The position numbers and the translations under genes are program-made. Source: Lasiosphaeria ovina (Eukaryota > Ascomycota > Sordariomycetes > Sordariales > Lasiosphaeriaceae). Taken from it: a stretch of 64,000 bases of DNA. The DNA is taken from the NCBI GenBank assembly GCA_033439765.1, contig JAULSN010000001.1, positions 8,246,001-8,310,000 of the forward strand, read 5' to 3'. Below, one piece after another: positions 34,104-45,456 of this stretch. A model generated the notes under the pieces. It saw only the letters and a list, made by a program, of their open reading frames with translations. It was not told the DNA's origin and made no database searches. Within the stretch, counting starts at the first letter, position 1, and every line of letters starts with the position of its first letter.

Positions 34104-37078
34104 CCGGTGCACGCCAATGATGTTACGAATGAACGGATAAAGTGTGGCAGGAGCTCAAGGCTGAGAAAGAGAGATAGCATGTTATGGCGTTTTGGGAACT
34201 GCGTCCGGAGGAGGTCCATCCCCTGGGTTTTCCTTTTTACTCATCCCCCCTTTTTGGTTCACGGTTCATGGGGAAATATGGACTGGTTGTCTCTTAAACA
34301 TTAGAGCCTAGTTTGGGTTTGCATTGGCGGGCGTAGGGCGAGGTCTTGATTTCTGATTTCTTGCATTCGCCATGATGGATACACTTATACTTATAGGCAC
34401 ACCCCTAAAAAATAAAGACTATACATATTCTGACATTTATTTTTCCTGGTGCTTGATCTTAGAGTATGTGAATGATGATGTCGTAGAGAGAGATCCTCCA
34501 ATACTGCGAGAGAGTTTGAGTGGGGGTCAAAGTGATATTGGTGCCCCGATCGGTGAGTTGAGGACTGAGCAATTGGAGAGATTCACGATAGATCCCTTGA
34601 CTTGGGGCTATTATTCGTATTTCAATTCTAGAAGGATAGTTTCTTGGAATTTGGGTGTTGTAAGCTTTAGAAATGTTTGAATGGGAGTGCATGCCCCCAC
34701 TTGACGAATCCCCGGCATTGAGCTGGCTCCATTTCAAAAACCAATGGTTGAATTGAGTGTGGAGCTACCGTTTCGGTAAAGGCGAAAATAGAGACGATCT
34801 CTGATATTTCCCGCATATAAAATCAGGGATTTCTTTCCCGAGAGAAATTTCGACGAGAGACGGTAGAGACTCAAATGCCGGCCTGGTGCTGTTGAACGCA
34901 CAAGTTACATGGCTAACCCTTGGGACCCTCACAGATAACCCTGAAAACTCCAGCGGGCCCATATTTATCAATAGGTTGAGCCAATCCGGTCCAAGCCTGT
35001 GATCGGATCCATCGCCCATTTTAGTGTCCCCATGTTAGTGGAGGCAAATCTTTATCAGATCAACTGAGCCTCCATAAATTGAGTGTCTCCATGTTTGCGG
35101 AGGCACATCTTTATCAGATCAAGTGAAGCTTCATAGAAGGGATCTCCATTAATGGGGCGAAAGGGGGAGTATTCCGGTTGCTGGTCTTGAACCCTTGATC
35201 ACGGTATCAACTGCCAGAACTCGAGTTCAAACCCCAAATTTCTGGCCATTCGTGGGCAACAAACACAATGGACTTGGGGGAGACTAAAGACGACGACGAC
35301 GCGTGTCTCAAGCCCAACTAGTGTAGAGGTGCCCCGGCGGATTGGGAGGCGGAGGGAGCTGTAAGTGTCCGGAACTCGAGGTGCGTTCAGTACGGGTTAT
35401 CGTTCTTGCGTCCTCCACGATCGGAGCTACTTACATACCCCCAAAATCACACTATCTTCAACGACTCTGAGATGGTGGGATGGCAAACGGTTCCTGCAGC
35501 GGTGTATGGCAATCTGGCGAATAGAATCCAAAAGCCCTGCTCCAAGCCCGCCCCCCGCCACACAGCACCGACGCTACACAACATCACATATTGAATTCCG
35601 AACGCAATACTCGAGACCCTGATTTTGTTTTTGTTGGCCAGCAAGGCATGGGATACCTCCCGCCCGCGTAATAATGATAACCGTACTTCCACCGTCGTCG
35701 CCATCTACACTGCCGTCCCGCTTCAACTTCCCTGGCTACTCTTCCGGGGAACGGGTCTCTATCTCCTCCATGGCGAGGCAGACAGATACAGGATGGGTTC
35801 CTTGGCGGGCTGTGCAAGAAACTGGATCTACATACTCGTGATTCAAGGCGGGAGAGGCTGGCCATCTTGCGTCACCGGACGCGCAACTGCCCAAAGGCCC
35901 AGGGGGGGAACCGCCCGATACCACGGTTTTCTCATTTCGTTTTTTTATCTCCTCCCCGTAACTCCTTTGTTTTTCTTGGCGTCTGTGGCGTGGCAATGGC
36001 GGCTCGCCTGGAGTGCTGTCGCTTTTTCCCTCGTACGGTGCGTTGCACACGCGACACTAGCATCTGCATCTAACGCAGTCAAGAAGGCTGCGGGACGGGC
36101 GGGACAACCTAAGACAGAGGCACAACCTAGCTGAAAAAGAGTCCTGCAAGCCGACCTAGGAAGGAAGATACCTTACATATCTCGGGCAGTAAAGTGCCAC
36201 CGAGTGTCAAATGCAACAGACATGTGGATGCTGAGCCATCAAACATGCCTGGTCCAAGTTAACTAAGGTAATGCGTTTAGTTTAATTCATACTGTAGACG
36301 ATTCTTGAGGTGTCGTGTGCTTCGGTCTGGATACGCCGTCACTGCCCTGCGGTGGACTGACTCCCCTTGCTCCCCGTCGCGATCCATACCTCGCTGCTAG
36401 TTCGTCCTCGCCCCTCCGAGTTCGCCTGGGATTCTGGACTGGAGACGCCCTTGGTATTGTTCTTGGGCTCGTTTTCTCATTGTCCCCCTGTTGACGGCGT
36501 GTGTTCTGGATTTTCTATTTGAACCTCGCACGCTCTCGCCTAATCCTCGCTCGTGGATGCCCCCCAAATCCCGTCGTCCTCAACGCCAACCGTTTCCCTT
36601 TTACCGTCTTCTGCCCGCCCTCTCTTCCGCCACCCACCAGATTCTTTCTTCACCGACAAAGACAACCAACCTACCGACGCTTGTGCTGCTCACAACTGTG
36701 ATTAAAAGTCAGGTATGTGCGTCTACACGCCCATCAATCCCGTCACCCTGATATGCTCAATGCACATCCGTCCAACCTCAGCCCCCCGCAATAGTACGGC
36801 CCCTATCGAGGGGCTAGATATGCATGCTGGCACCTAAGATGGGGGGTTGAGCCCCTGACCGCGGGCACTGGTCCAATCCACAAAGCCTCAAACGGCGGTG
36901 AATGGCCGCCGAAAAAAAAACATTGAGACGACGCTAACATTATTTACTGCCCCTCTTTGATTCCAAAAGACGGACCCGTGCATCGACCCATTCCCTCCCT
37001 CTTTCTCTCTTCCCACGACCGCCACAACCTTCCTATACTCTCGATCACCTACCAGAAAACACCAATTGCTCACCCACC
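34104..37078. other. intergenic region, about 3.0 kb
   Basis: AT-rich sequence to about 35.1 kb includes a two-copy 59-bp tandem repeat at 35023-35140. The last ~120 bp before the HMG-CoA synthase ATG are pyrimidine-rich, typical of a fungal 5' leader. Open frames such as 35625-36134 have no homologous motifs. Confidence 0.55.
35023..35140. repeat. 59-bp imperfect tandem repeat, two copies
   Basis: Copy 1 (35023-35081) and copy 2 (35082-35140) share AGTGTC-CCATG, a GGAGGCA-ATC core and the exact string CTTTATCAGATCAA in register at a 59-bp offset. There are several substitutions between copies. It is intergenic, with no recognised element type. Confidence 0.8.
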
Positions 37079-38798
37079 ATGGCTGCTCGTCCCCAGAACA
37101 TCGGCATCAAGGCCATTGAGATTTACTTCCCCAGCCAGGTGCGTTCCGCTGCTGCTCTTGCCGTGGCTGCTTGGCGCCGCGAGCGAAGGCGCCCCGCCAT
37201 CCTGCGCCGTTCTGCGCCGACATCGCTGACAGAAACCAATTGCTCTTGCAGTATGTGGAGCAATCCGAACTCGAGAAGTTCGATGGCGTTAGCACCGGGA
37301 AGTACACAATTGGCCTCGGCCAGACCAAGATGAGCTTCTGCGACGATCGTGAGGGTCAGTGTTTGCTACTCACCCCCCCCCCCCCCAATTCCAAGTCGCC
37401 GTGGCTCCGCTCCCCTGTTTTTGGCTCCTCGCCCCTCTCGTAGTGGGCGGGTGAACGAGCAACGGCCGCTCTCGTTCTTAGATCAGGGGCTGATAGCGCG
37501 GGGTACCCCCCTGCTGCCAGACATCTACTCGTTCTCCTTGACCGTCGTCTCGAAGCTTCTCAAGAACTACAACATCGACCCCAACTCGATCGGCCGCCTC
37601 GAGGTCGGCACCGAGACCATCCTGGACAAGTCCAAGTCGGTCAAGTCGGTTTTGATGCAGCTGTTCGGCGACAACACCAACATCGAGGGCGTCGACACGG
37701 TGAATGCGTGCTATGGCGGTACCAATGCCTTCTTTAACGCCGTCAACTGGGTTGAGTCGTCGGCTTGGGATGGGCGGGACGCCATTGTCGTTGCTGGAGA
37801 CATTGCACTTTATGCCAAGGGCAACGCACGTCCCACGGGAGGCGCTGGCGCCGTTGCAATCCTTGTCGGGCCTAATGCCCCTATTGTCGCGGAGCCCGGT
37901 CTGCGAGGCTCGTATATGGCGCACGCCTACGACTTCTACAAGCCCGACCTGACGAGCGAGTACCCCTATGTTGACGGCCACTACTCGGTCAACTGCTACA
38001 CCAAGGCGCTCGACGCCGCCTACACTGCCTACTCCAAGCGCGAGGCCCTGCTCACCAAGGGTGCCAACGGGCATGCCAACGGCAGCGGCCCCCAGGGAGT
38101 TCTGAACAAGACACCCCTGGATCGCTTCGACTACTTGGCCTTCCACGCCCCGACATGCAAGCTGGTGGCCAAGTCGTATGCCCGCCTCTTGTACCACGAC
38201 TATCTTGCTGACCCCGAGAGCCCGGCCTTCGCTGATGTTCCCCCCGAGGTTCGCGACATGGACTACGAGAAGTCCCTGACTGATAAGGTGGTCGAGAAGA
38301 CATTCATGACCCTTACCAAGAAGCGCTTCCAGGAGCGCGTCAACCCCGGCATCCAGGTCGCCACCATGTGTGGCAACATGTACTGCGCCAGCGTCTGGGG
38401 TGGTCTTATCAGCTTGCTCTCCCACATCGACAGCGCCACGCTCCAGGGAAAGCGGTTAGGTCTGTTCAGCTACGGCTCTGGCCTTGCCGCCAGCTTCTGC
38501 TCCTTCCGCGTTGTTGGTAGCACCGAGGAAATCTCAAGTGTGTTGGATATCCCCAATAGACTGGTTGCGAGACGGGCTGTGCCCCCCGAGACATACGATG
38601 CTGTAAGTTTCTCAAGCGATGCTCGATAATTTTAGATTTAGTTGCTAACGGGTCGATTAGATGTGCGATCTGAGGAAGCAGGCCCATCTCCAAAAGGACT
38701 TCAAGCCCCAGGGTGATGCCTCTACCATTGCCCCGGGGACGTATTATCTTGATAGCGTCGACGCCATGTTCAAGAGGTTTTATTCTGTCAAGGCATAA
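37079..38798 (+). CDS. ERG13: hydroxymethylglutaryl-CoA synthase
   Basis: This condenses acetyl-CoA with acetoacetyl-CoA to HMG-CoA, the committed entry into the mevalonate and sterol pathway (cytosolic). Four exons (37079-37138, 37252-37354, 37521-38602, 38661-38798) give 460 residues, the usual length. The N-terminus [13 protein letters not shown], the general-base Glu86 in RLEVGTET and the nucleophile Cys118 in NACYGGT match the thiolase-fold active site. LAFHAPTCK supplies the catalytic His region, and [12 protein letters not shown] and [11 protein letters not shown] are conserved C-terminal motifs. There is no transit peptide or membrane helix. Intron 2 (37355-37520) carries a 14-base C run and would introduce unrelated sequence if read through. 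The gene is convergent with the alpha/beta hydrolase downstream. Confidence 0.96.
37373..37386. repeat. 14-base C homopolymer in intron 2 of HMG-CoA synthase
   Basis: A run of 14 C starts 18 bp after the intron donor. It lies too far from the acceptor to be its polypyrimidine tract. Confidence 0.9.
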
Positions 38799-39457
38799 TT
38801 ATTAGAGGTATGAAGAAATAAACTGCCATAGACGACTGAGACCAACGGCCGACCAATTCAGAAGCGACAAGCCGAGCCATAGCCGGAACATGAGCTTTTT
38901 TGAGAGATTGCGTGCTTACAACGTTGTCATCCTCATTCTTTGGAGTTGTAATAGAGCGTGACGGTGGCTTAGGACAGGGTGTTTTTTAACACGTTTTCAT
39001 GGAGGAGGGCTCTAATAGTAATCGGTACCTTGGGTCTGATCATCACCACACATGCTCACCATACATAACATAGTAAGACAAACACATATCGGAATGGCAC
39101 CATACCCCGTGGCATTCCCTTATCCTTATATTATTGGCTAGACTCTCAGCGCCTGCTGGTTACCTCGGGCTCATGCAATTTTTGGATGGCCTGAATTGAT
39201 TTACTTATACGTATGTCTAGACTGACAGTCGTAGGTATTGTACCTTAGCTACCGAACCATGTCAAGTCTATCAATATACGACACCTGGATACGGTATAGT
39301 CATTATGCTATGCGTCTAGTAATGTCTAGCCAACTGCTTCTATATGACTCGAAATAATACAGCTATATGCAGATGCAGGAGGAGGCACCTCGGCATTGGC
39401 CGCCATCCTCTAACCCCCACCCAACCAGTTATACACAACCAGCTCCAGTTTATCCCT
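38799..39457. other. convergent 3' intergenic region, about 660 bp
   Basis: AT-rich spacer between the stop codons of HMG-CoA synthase and the alpha/beta hydrolase. Nothing beyond expected 3' UTR sequence is seen. Confidence 0.6.
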
Positions 39458-41029
39458 TTATAACTTCGGTTGTTGTGGCTTCTTCCTCTCGAGGGGGCCA
39501 AGCCAGCGCATCCAGTCGTCGTCGAGCATTTGCTTGGCGGCTTTGGGCTTTTTTGCCCACTCCTGGAACTCGCGCTGCTCGTCGCGCCAAAAGGCCAGAT
39601 CGGCCGCGACGAACTCCGCTGCGTGTTCAGCGCACCGAGCCGTCGCCTCCATCGGCACCAGATGCCCGTAGCCCTCAAGCATGACCTGGCGCACCCGTCC
39701 CGCGGCAACACCGCCGCTGCCCCCAACCCCGACTCCCGTCAGGTCCATCTTCTCCTGCCGCACGTCGGGCGGGTTCACCTCGCTGTGCTCGCCAAACACC
39801 CACAGCACCCCCGGGCGGAGGCTGGGCAGCCGCTCCGTCGTTAGGGGGCCCTCGGGCCGGTAGAAGACAAAGTCGGCGTTCCCGTTGCTGGCGAAGTCGC
39901 TAGTGGCGTCGACGGGTTTCTTGGCGGGATCGATGACGCGCTGGCCCGTCGCGGCGTCGTAGCCCTGCGCCTTGGGCCGGTAGTAGGTGAAGCATTCCAT
40001 GTGCTTGGACGTGGTCAGCGTGACGCGGCCGTCGTCGCCGCCGGCGTCGCGCAGGCCGTGCTCGATCAGCGCTTCGAGCGCGCGCGGGTCCCACGTCGAG
40101 TAGAAGGCGTTGCGCCGGAACCCGGCGGCCGCCTCGGCCCGCGACGGCCACCAGTCCCGCCGGTACGCCGACTGCTTCATGGGCATGTAGCCGTACGCGG
40201 GGCCGACCCGCGCGAAGTGCGACAGCACCGGGTCCAGCAGGACTAGCGACGACAGCAGCCGCGGGTGCAGCAGCGCCAGGTTCACGATGATGTTGGCCCC
40301 GAACGAGTGGCCCACCCCGATCAGCGGCCGGACCATGGCGGAACGGAACTTGTTCACCATCAGGAGCAGATCGCGCGCGTGGTCTGTCCAGGAGGCTGTG
40401 TGATGGGGGGGAGGTGTTAGTCATGTTTTCGTGTCGCACTCCCAGCGTCACACAGCAAAGAATGTTAGACTAGAAACTGCTTTTGCCGCACTTACGATCG
40501 TTGCCGAGATGCTCATCGTTGATGATGCCGCTCTGGCCCTGCCATGCCACGTCGGCGATCCAGATGCCGCGGACGCGCACGCCTCGCTGGCCCAGGGCCC
40601 GCACTAGATCCTCCCATAATGGCTCATACAGTTCCTGCATATACAAACACGTTAGAAAACACGGCTCAAGTGCGAGAGTGAGTGGCAGAGAGCTGTAGCC
40701 TCTCGGAAAAGGGATGAGATATGATTGGCTCCCCAGACACGTAAAGACGTGACATTACATGACATGGCAACACCAAGAGTCACACAGTGAGTGAGCAGGC
40801 CTGACAGACAGACTGACTGACTGACCTTGACAAAGCCATTGGCATGCGAAGCGATGATGGTCACGTCGCCGGGCTGCGGATCCTGGTTGCTCCGCGGAAT
40901 GTACTGCTTCACCGCGAGGTGCAGCACGTCCTCCTGCGAGTGGGCGGTCGCGTGGGGGTATTCGCGGATGTGCTGGGCCTCGACGACGTGCTCTCGGACG
41001 TCAAAGGCCGACGACGACGCTGCGGCCAT
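39458..41029 (-). CDS. alpha/beta hydrolase, LPX1/AKT2-like, probably peroxisomal
   Basis: Three exons (41029-40826, 40634-40496, 40395-39458) give 426 residues. The N-terminus VEAQHIREYPHATAHSQEDV is typical of the fungal group that includes yeast peroxisomal lipase Lpx1 and Alternaria AKT2-type hydrolases. The nucleophile elbow is GVGHSFGAN (Ser145). The acid lies in VLWVFGEHSEVNPPDV and the His in EGYGHLVPMEA, so the triad appears complete. The protein ends in Pro-Lys-Leu, a PTS1-like tripeptide, consistent with import into peroxisomes. Substrate is unknown; esterase, lipase or thioesterase activity is possible. AKT2-type relatives sit in host-selective-metabolite clusters, but no other cluster genes flank this one, so a general peroxisomal role is more likely. 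Both introns have canonical GT...AG ends, and the first donor overlaps a GTCA repeat. Confidence 0.85.
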
Positions 41030-41705
41030 GACTCTCTCTCTCTACCTGGCTGGCTGGCTGGCTTGCCTCGGGCGTGCGTTACGTGAAGGGTGTGGGACGT
41101 GGTGTGCGTGCGTGCTATAACAGGTGTGGTGGTACGTTGTGGGTGCGTATATGTGCGTCTTGTCTCCCGTCCCGTGTCTCTTCTTCACCTTAGGTCCGCG
41201 AAAAGATACGGGGACCAGTGCGGCGAGCAAAACAAATGGTCTCTTAACTTACCCAACGGCCGTGACGAAATTCACGCACAGCGATAATTCAGGAAGACAT
41301 GGCTCGCTGGCGATGATGCAACGTGCATCGCATCCTCGTTCATCCTCGGACTGGTTCCCCACGGGGTAAAAGAAGAACGACTTCAGTCCAATCAAGTCCC
41401 GATCCGTGGGGACCAAAAGTCCCGAGGCACACGCCGTGGGCTGCTCTGCTCGAAGAGAGGTACGGTTAGACTGCAACAAATAGCGGCAAACAAGCCGAAT
41501 ACGTAATTCCAGAACCGGAAACACTAGCCCGGAACCCCAACACCGTTCGTCGGCTGGGCGAGCTCGGCAATGGATATCTCGTGGAAAAGACAGCTCGGAC
41601 GGAACCTGTGTTGGATTGGCGGGGTAATTCAGCTAGTGTATCTGGTGGCTGGCCACGGTTTGATAACAGCACTTTGCAACCTCAAATAGTATCAATCAAT
41701 CCATT
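41030..41705. other. promoter region of the alpha/beta hydrolase and spacer before tRNA-Val, about 680 bp
   Basis: A CT/GGCTGGCTGGC-rich stretch directly precedes the hydrolase ATG (minus strand). No gene was found. Confidence 0.6.
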
Positions 41706-41779
41706 GGTCGGATGGTGTAGTTGGTTATCACGTCAGTCTAACACACTGAAGGTCTCCGGTTCAAGCCCGGGTCTGATCA
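41706..41779 (+). tRNA. tRNA-Val (anticodon AAC)
   Basis: These 74 bases fold into a cloverleaf. The acceptor stem GGTCGGA pairs with TCTGATC (with G-T wobbles), followed by discriminator A. The D-arm contains GTAGTTGGTTATC, and the anticodon loop CTAACAC gives AAC, inosine-modified to read valine codons. The T-arm is TCCGG-TTCAAGC-CCGGG, with the B-box GGTTCAAGCCC. No intron is present. T runs follow within 5-20 bases. Confidence 0.92.
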
Positions 41780-42346
41780 TTTATTTTGCCTCTTTTTGCC
41801 TCTAATTGGAAATTTTTTTTTTTTGCTAACTGGGCACCTTTGGTGTTGCCGTTTTATAACGTCTCATATTCAAATACTAAACAGGGTTAAGTTGTGAGTC
41901 AACTTCCACACGTTGCACTCATTCTAGTGCGCGGCGCAGAACGGCTTGGTACTGTACGGGCCTCCGAACAGTGGTGCTCTTCACTGTGTCGTGAACTTCT
42001 GCAGGGGCTAAAAGAGCTGGGCTGGGGTTAGATCAGGTGATCGCGGGTACCTTGCGTTGTTGGGGATCATTCTCCAAAGCGGTTTTTTGGCAGCGCGTCT
42101 CCAGGCAAAACACCACCGCCTTTCGCGACCAGAGTGCGTCCTCCTGTCCACCTAAGCTACATGCGTCCCGGTTCTGGTGTTTCCGAATCGCCAGCAAATG
42201 CTAATTAAATCCAGGCCCTGTACGCCAATTCTTTCTACATTTCCTACCTCTCTCTTGCCATCGTTTTCCCTTTTCAAACAGCGACCTCGTCGTCTTCATG
42301 TAAACATCGCACGGCCATCGCGTCCCCATCGTCTTCCGCGTCCAAG
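41780..42346. other. spacer between tRNA-Val and RTT107/BRC1, about 570 bp
   Basis: This holds the tRNA terminator T runs, a 12-14 base T run near 41813, and the promoter and pyrimidine-rich leader of the BRCT gene. There is no other gene. Confidence 0.6.
41784..41797 (+). terminator. RNA polymerase III terminator candidates
   Basis: TTTT at 41784-41787 and TTTTT at 41793-41797 lie directly downstream of tRNA-Val, at the expected distance for Pol III termination. Confidence 0.6.
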
Positions 42347-45102
42347 ATGGCAGAAGCGCGTAACAAAGCTGGCTTGTTCGACTCGTGCGTGATTGCATTT
42401 GTCCCGAGCAGGTCGTTGTCTGGCACGATGATCGACCAGGTAGGCGGCCAACCGCGTTATTCAAGAATACTCAAAGCTAGCCCTCGCTAACGAGAAGATG
42501 GATAGCTCTCGAAGGTTGTCCTGTCCCATGGCGGTGAAATTATCGAGCTCGATCGGCGGGGCAGAATCGCCATTGAACAGGCCACCCACGTTGTGTCCAA
42601 CACAATCGACTTCGACCAGTATGCCGAAGCCCAGGCCATGATGATTCCTGTCGTCACTACCACCTGGCTCAAGAACACCATCAGTCGCAACAAGGTCGCT
42701 CAAGTCAGGCCCTTTTCCCCCGACCCTCGCATGATATTCTCCAACGTGGTCCTCACCTGCGCCGATATTCCCGCCATGGACAAGGAGACCATTATTGGCG
42801 CCACCATGGCCCTGGGTGGAATGGAGTCGAAAGACTTGACCAGACAAACAACCCATATATGTGCCCTTTCCATGGACCACCCGAAGTGTATTGACGCCCA
42901 GAAGAAGCATAACAAGTGCAAGATTGTCCTTCCACATTGGTAAGCTGCCGGTGCAAGCAATTTGGACTGTGATCACTGGCTCACCGCTCTCCAGGTTCGA
43001 CGACTGCTTTAAGTTAGGGAAGAGAATCGACGAAGGTCCTTATTTGCTGCCAGACCCAGAGATTCTGCGAACACGACCAGAAGAGGACGTCAAAATCAAG
43101 AGCAGCCAGCATCTGGACGGTGCTACGTCGACAATCCCAAGTACTGCGTTGTCTGTCGAGGGAGCGTCCAGGGGGAAGCTTACTATTTTCGCGCAGAAGA
43201 AAGTCATGTTGTCATGGGACCTCCCTATCAATGCACGACTGAGGAATATTCTCACTGATCTCATCCAAGGTGGCGATGGGGTGGTCATTGATGACATTGA
43301 AGCGTGCGACATGTTCGTATGTCAATACCGCGATGGCCCCCAGTACATTCGCGCGTCACAAACCGGGAAAGATGTCGGCAGCCTGGCCTGGTTCTACCAC
43401 CTGATTGTGCATAATGAGTGGACGTCTCCTTTCCGACGTCTTCTGCACTATCCATTACCAAAGAATGGCATCCCCGGATTCAAGGATATGAAAATCACGT
43501 TGTCCAATTACGGAGGTGATGCACGGATTTACCTCGAAAATCTCATCACGGCTTCCGGTGCGACATTTACGAAGACCATGAAGGCCGACAACACACATCT
43601 CATTACAGCTCGGATGCATAGCGAGAAGGTGGATGCTGCCAAGGACTGGAATATTGAGATTGTAAACCATCTCTGGATTGAGGAGAGCTACGCAGACTGC
43701 CAGGTCCTGAGTCTGTCCAACCCGAAATATAGCCACTTTCCTCCACGAACCAACCTGGGTGAGGTTATCGGCCAGACATTTCTTGATGAGCGTAGGCTCC
43801 ATGATGTTTACTACCCAGGAGGTGAGGAAACTTTGGATGGCGTGGCGAAGAGAAAGCGGAAAATCAATGATGCCGCTCAGGAGAATGTCTACTCAGTGGG
43901 ACAAGCAGCCCAGAATTTTGACGTCATGAAAGACTCGAGTCCTCAAGTCACAAATTCTGCCAAGAAGGGTACGCGAGCCCCAGCAGCCAAGCAGGACTTC
44001 ACCACCCCAGCAAAGGGCCGTCATGTCCGGTCCGGCAAAGAGAACGACACGCCATCGGTCGTTTCGGGAGCCGCCTCGACTGGCAGCCGTAGTGCCAAGG
44101 CAAAGGCGCTCTCCAAGATCCAGGGCTTAGCCCCCGACATTGCGCTGTACGAAAAGGAGAAGAAGCGCGCCAAAGACGGGCAAGGCCCATGGGGAGGCAA
44201 GCGAGCTGCGGACCAGATAGATAAGGATCGGACAGTCAAGAGCTCGAGCCCAGCACGAGAACAGCCAGACGAGGAAGAGGACGTGCAGCAAAGCCTGCCC
44301 CGGAAAAAGAGACAGAAGCTTTCCCTGCCTGAAATCAACATGCGGATTTGCTTGACCGGGTTTGAGAGATGGGTCAAACAGCCAGCAAAAGAGGAATCAG
44401 AGAGGGTACGTCCAGGTTTCGGTTCTTGCAGCTTCTTTTCTGTACTAATCATCCTAACCGATGCTATAGAAAAAACTCCGCGCGATGGGAATACTCGTTG
44501 TTCAAGAAAACGTGCCCTGCGACTACCTAGCAGCGCCCCAGATGGTGCGCACCGTGAAATTCCTCTGCTGTCTCGCTCGGGGCGTCGAGGTAATCGACTC
44601 GTCGTTCATCACAGCTTGCTTAGAGAGCGGTGAGAGACCCGATATTGAGGATCACCGGCTCGTCGACCCGGAGGACGAAGCCAAACACGGAATCAACATC
44701 GAGACGGCCGTTGCGCGCGCACGCGCTAACGGCGGCCGCCTGCTCGCGGGTGTCGCCGTCTACTGCACTGCCGAAATCAAAAACGGTGTGGAAAGCTACA
44801 GGGCCATCGCTGAAGCGAACGGCGCCACATTCAAAGTCTACCGCGCGCGCGGTGGCGCCACCATCCGTCCGACTACGGTTGAAGAAGATGGCGGGGCCGC
44901 CCCGGAACCCGTCTACCTCCTCAGCCAGAAGTCACCATCGGAGAAGCTGCTCTGGCCGCGATTCGAAGAGATGGCACGCAAGGGCAACATGGAGCCCCGC
45001 ATCGTTGTGACGGACTGGCTGCTGGACGTGGCGATGAAGCAGGAGCTGACATTTGATCCCAAGCATTTGGTGACGAGGTATTTTGACGAGAATAAGTTCT
45101 GA
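42347..45102 (+). CDS. RTT107: six-BRCT DNA-damage-response scaffold (Rtt107/Brc1)
   Basis: Four exons (42347-42439, 42506-42939, 42995-44405, 44470-45102) give 856 residues. Tandem BRCT folds are visible: BRCT1 (about 10-98, LFDSCVIAF to WLKNTI), BRCT2 (about 105-190, FSNVVLTC to FDDCF), BRCT3 (about 237-320, KLTIFAQKKV to AWFYHLIV) and BRCT4 (about 336-425, FKDMKITLSNYGG to HLWIEESY). A linker with basic patches follows, then C-terminal BRCT5 (about 624-705, MRICLTGF to FITACLE) and BRCT6 (about 735-845). Four plus two is the architecture of budding-yeast Rtt107 and fission-yeast Brc1. Those proteins bind gamma-H2A through the C-terminal pair and recruit Smc5/6 and Slx4-type partners at stalled forks. 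The protein is nuclear. Intron 3 lies inside BRCT5. It is convergent with VPS25. Confidence 0.9.
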
Positions 45103-45456
45103 GCTACCAGCGTGTATTTGGAGGTTTGGAGTTGATCCATTCTTCGCTGGCAGGCGAGTATTGCTGGTGTTGGGGTATTTGTTGCGCTTCCTGTTGAGTT
45201 TATATAGCTAGGGAGTCAGGCCCGACTGGGTGTCCCTTTGTCTCGAGTCAATGTCTCGAGTCACTGTCTTGAGCGTGCGAGTTTCGGAGTCGCCCACATT
45301 TACATCACGCCTCTCTGCGGACTGTTGGGTCAGGTTTAGCTTTATGGGGGAGCGCGGCCACGCAGATAAGTGGCTTCTGGAGAGCTCTTTCTCCCCTCCC
45401 AAAGTAATAAAGCTATAATTTCTGTGTGTCCGGCCCAAGAAGCGTGCTCTGCCTGT
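45103..45456. other. convergent 3' spacer, about 350 bp
   Basis: Short intergenic DNA between the stop codons of RTT107/BRC1 and VPS25, with a small repeat of GTCTCGAGTCA-like units near 45240-45262. No gene is seen. Confidence 0.6.

Noticed and set aside
35625..36134. 169-codon plus-strand frame with hydrophobic stretches
   Set aside because: No family match, no splice partners, and composition like random spacer.
37478..38425. Minus-strand 315-codon frame opposite HMG-CoA synthase
   Set aside because: The Val/Gly/Asp-rich shadow lies entirely within exon 3 of a certain gene.
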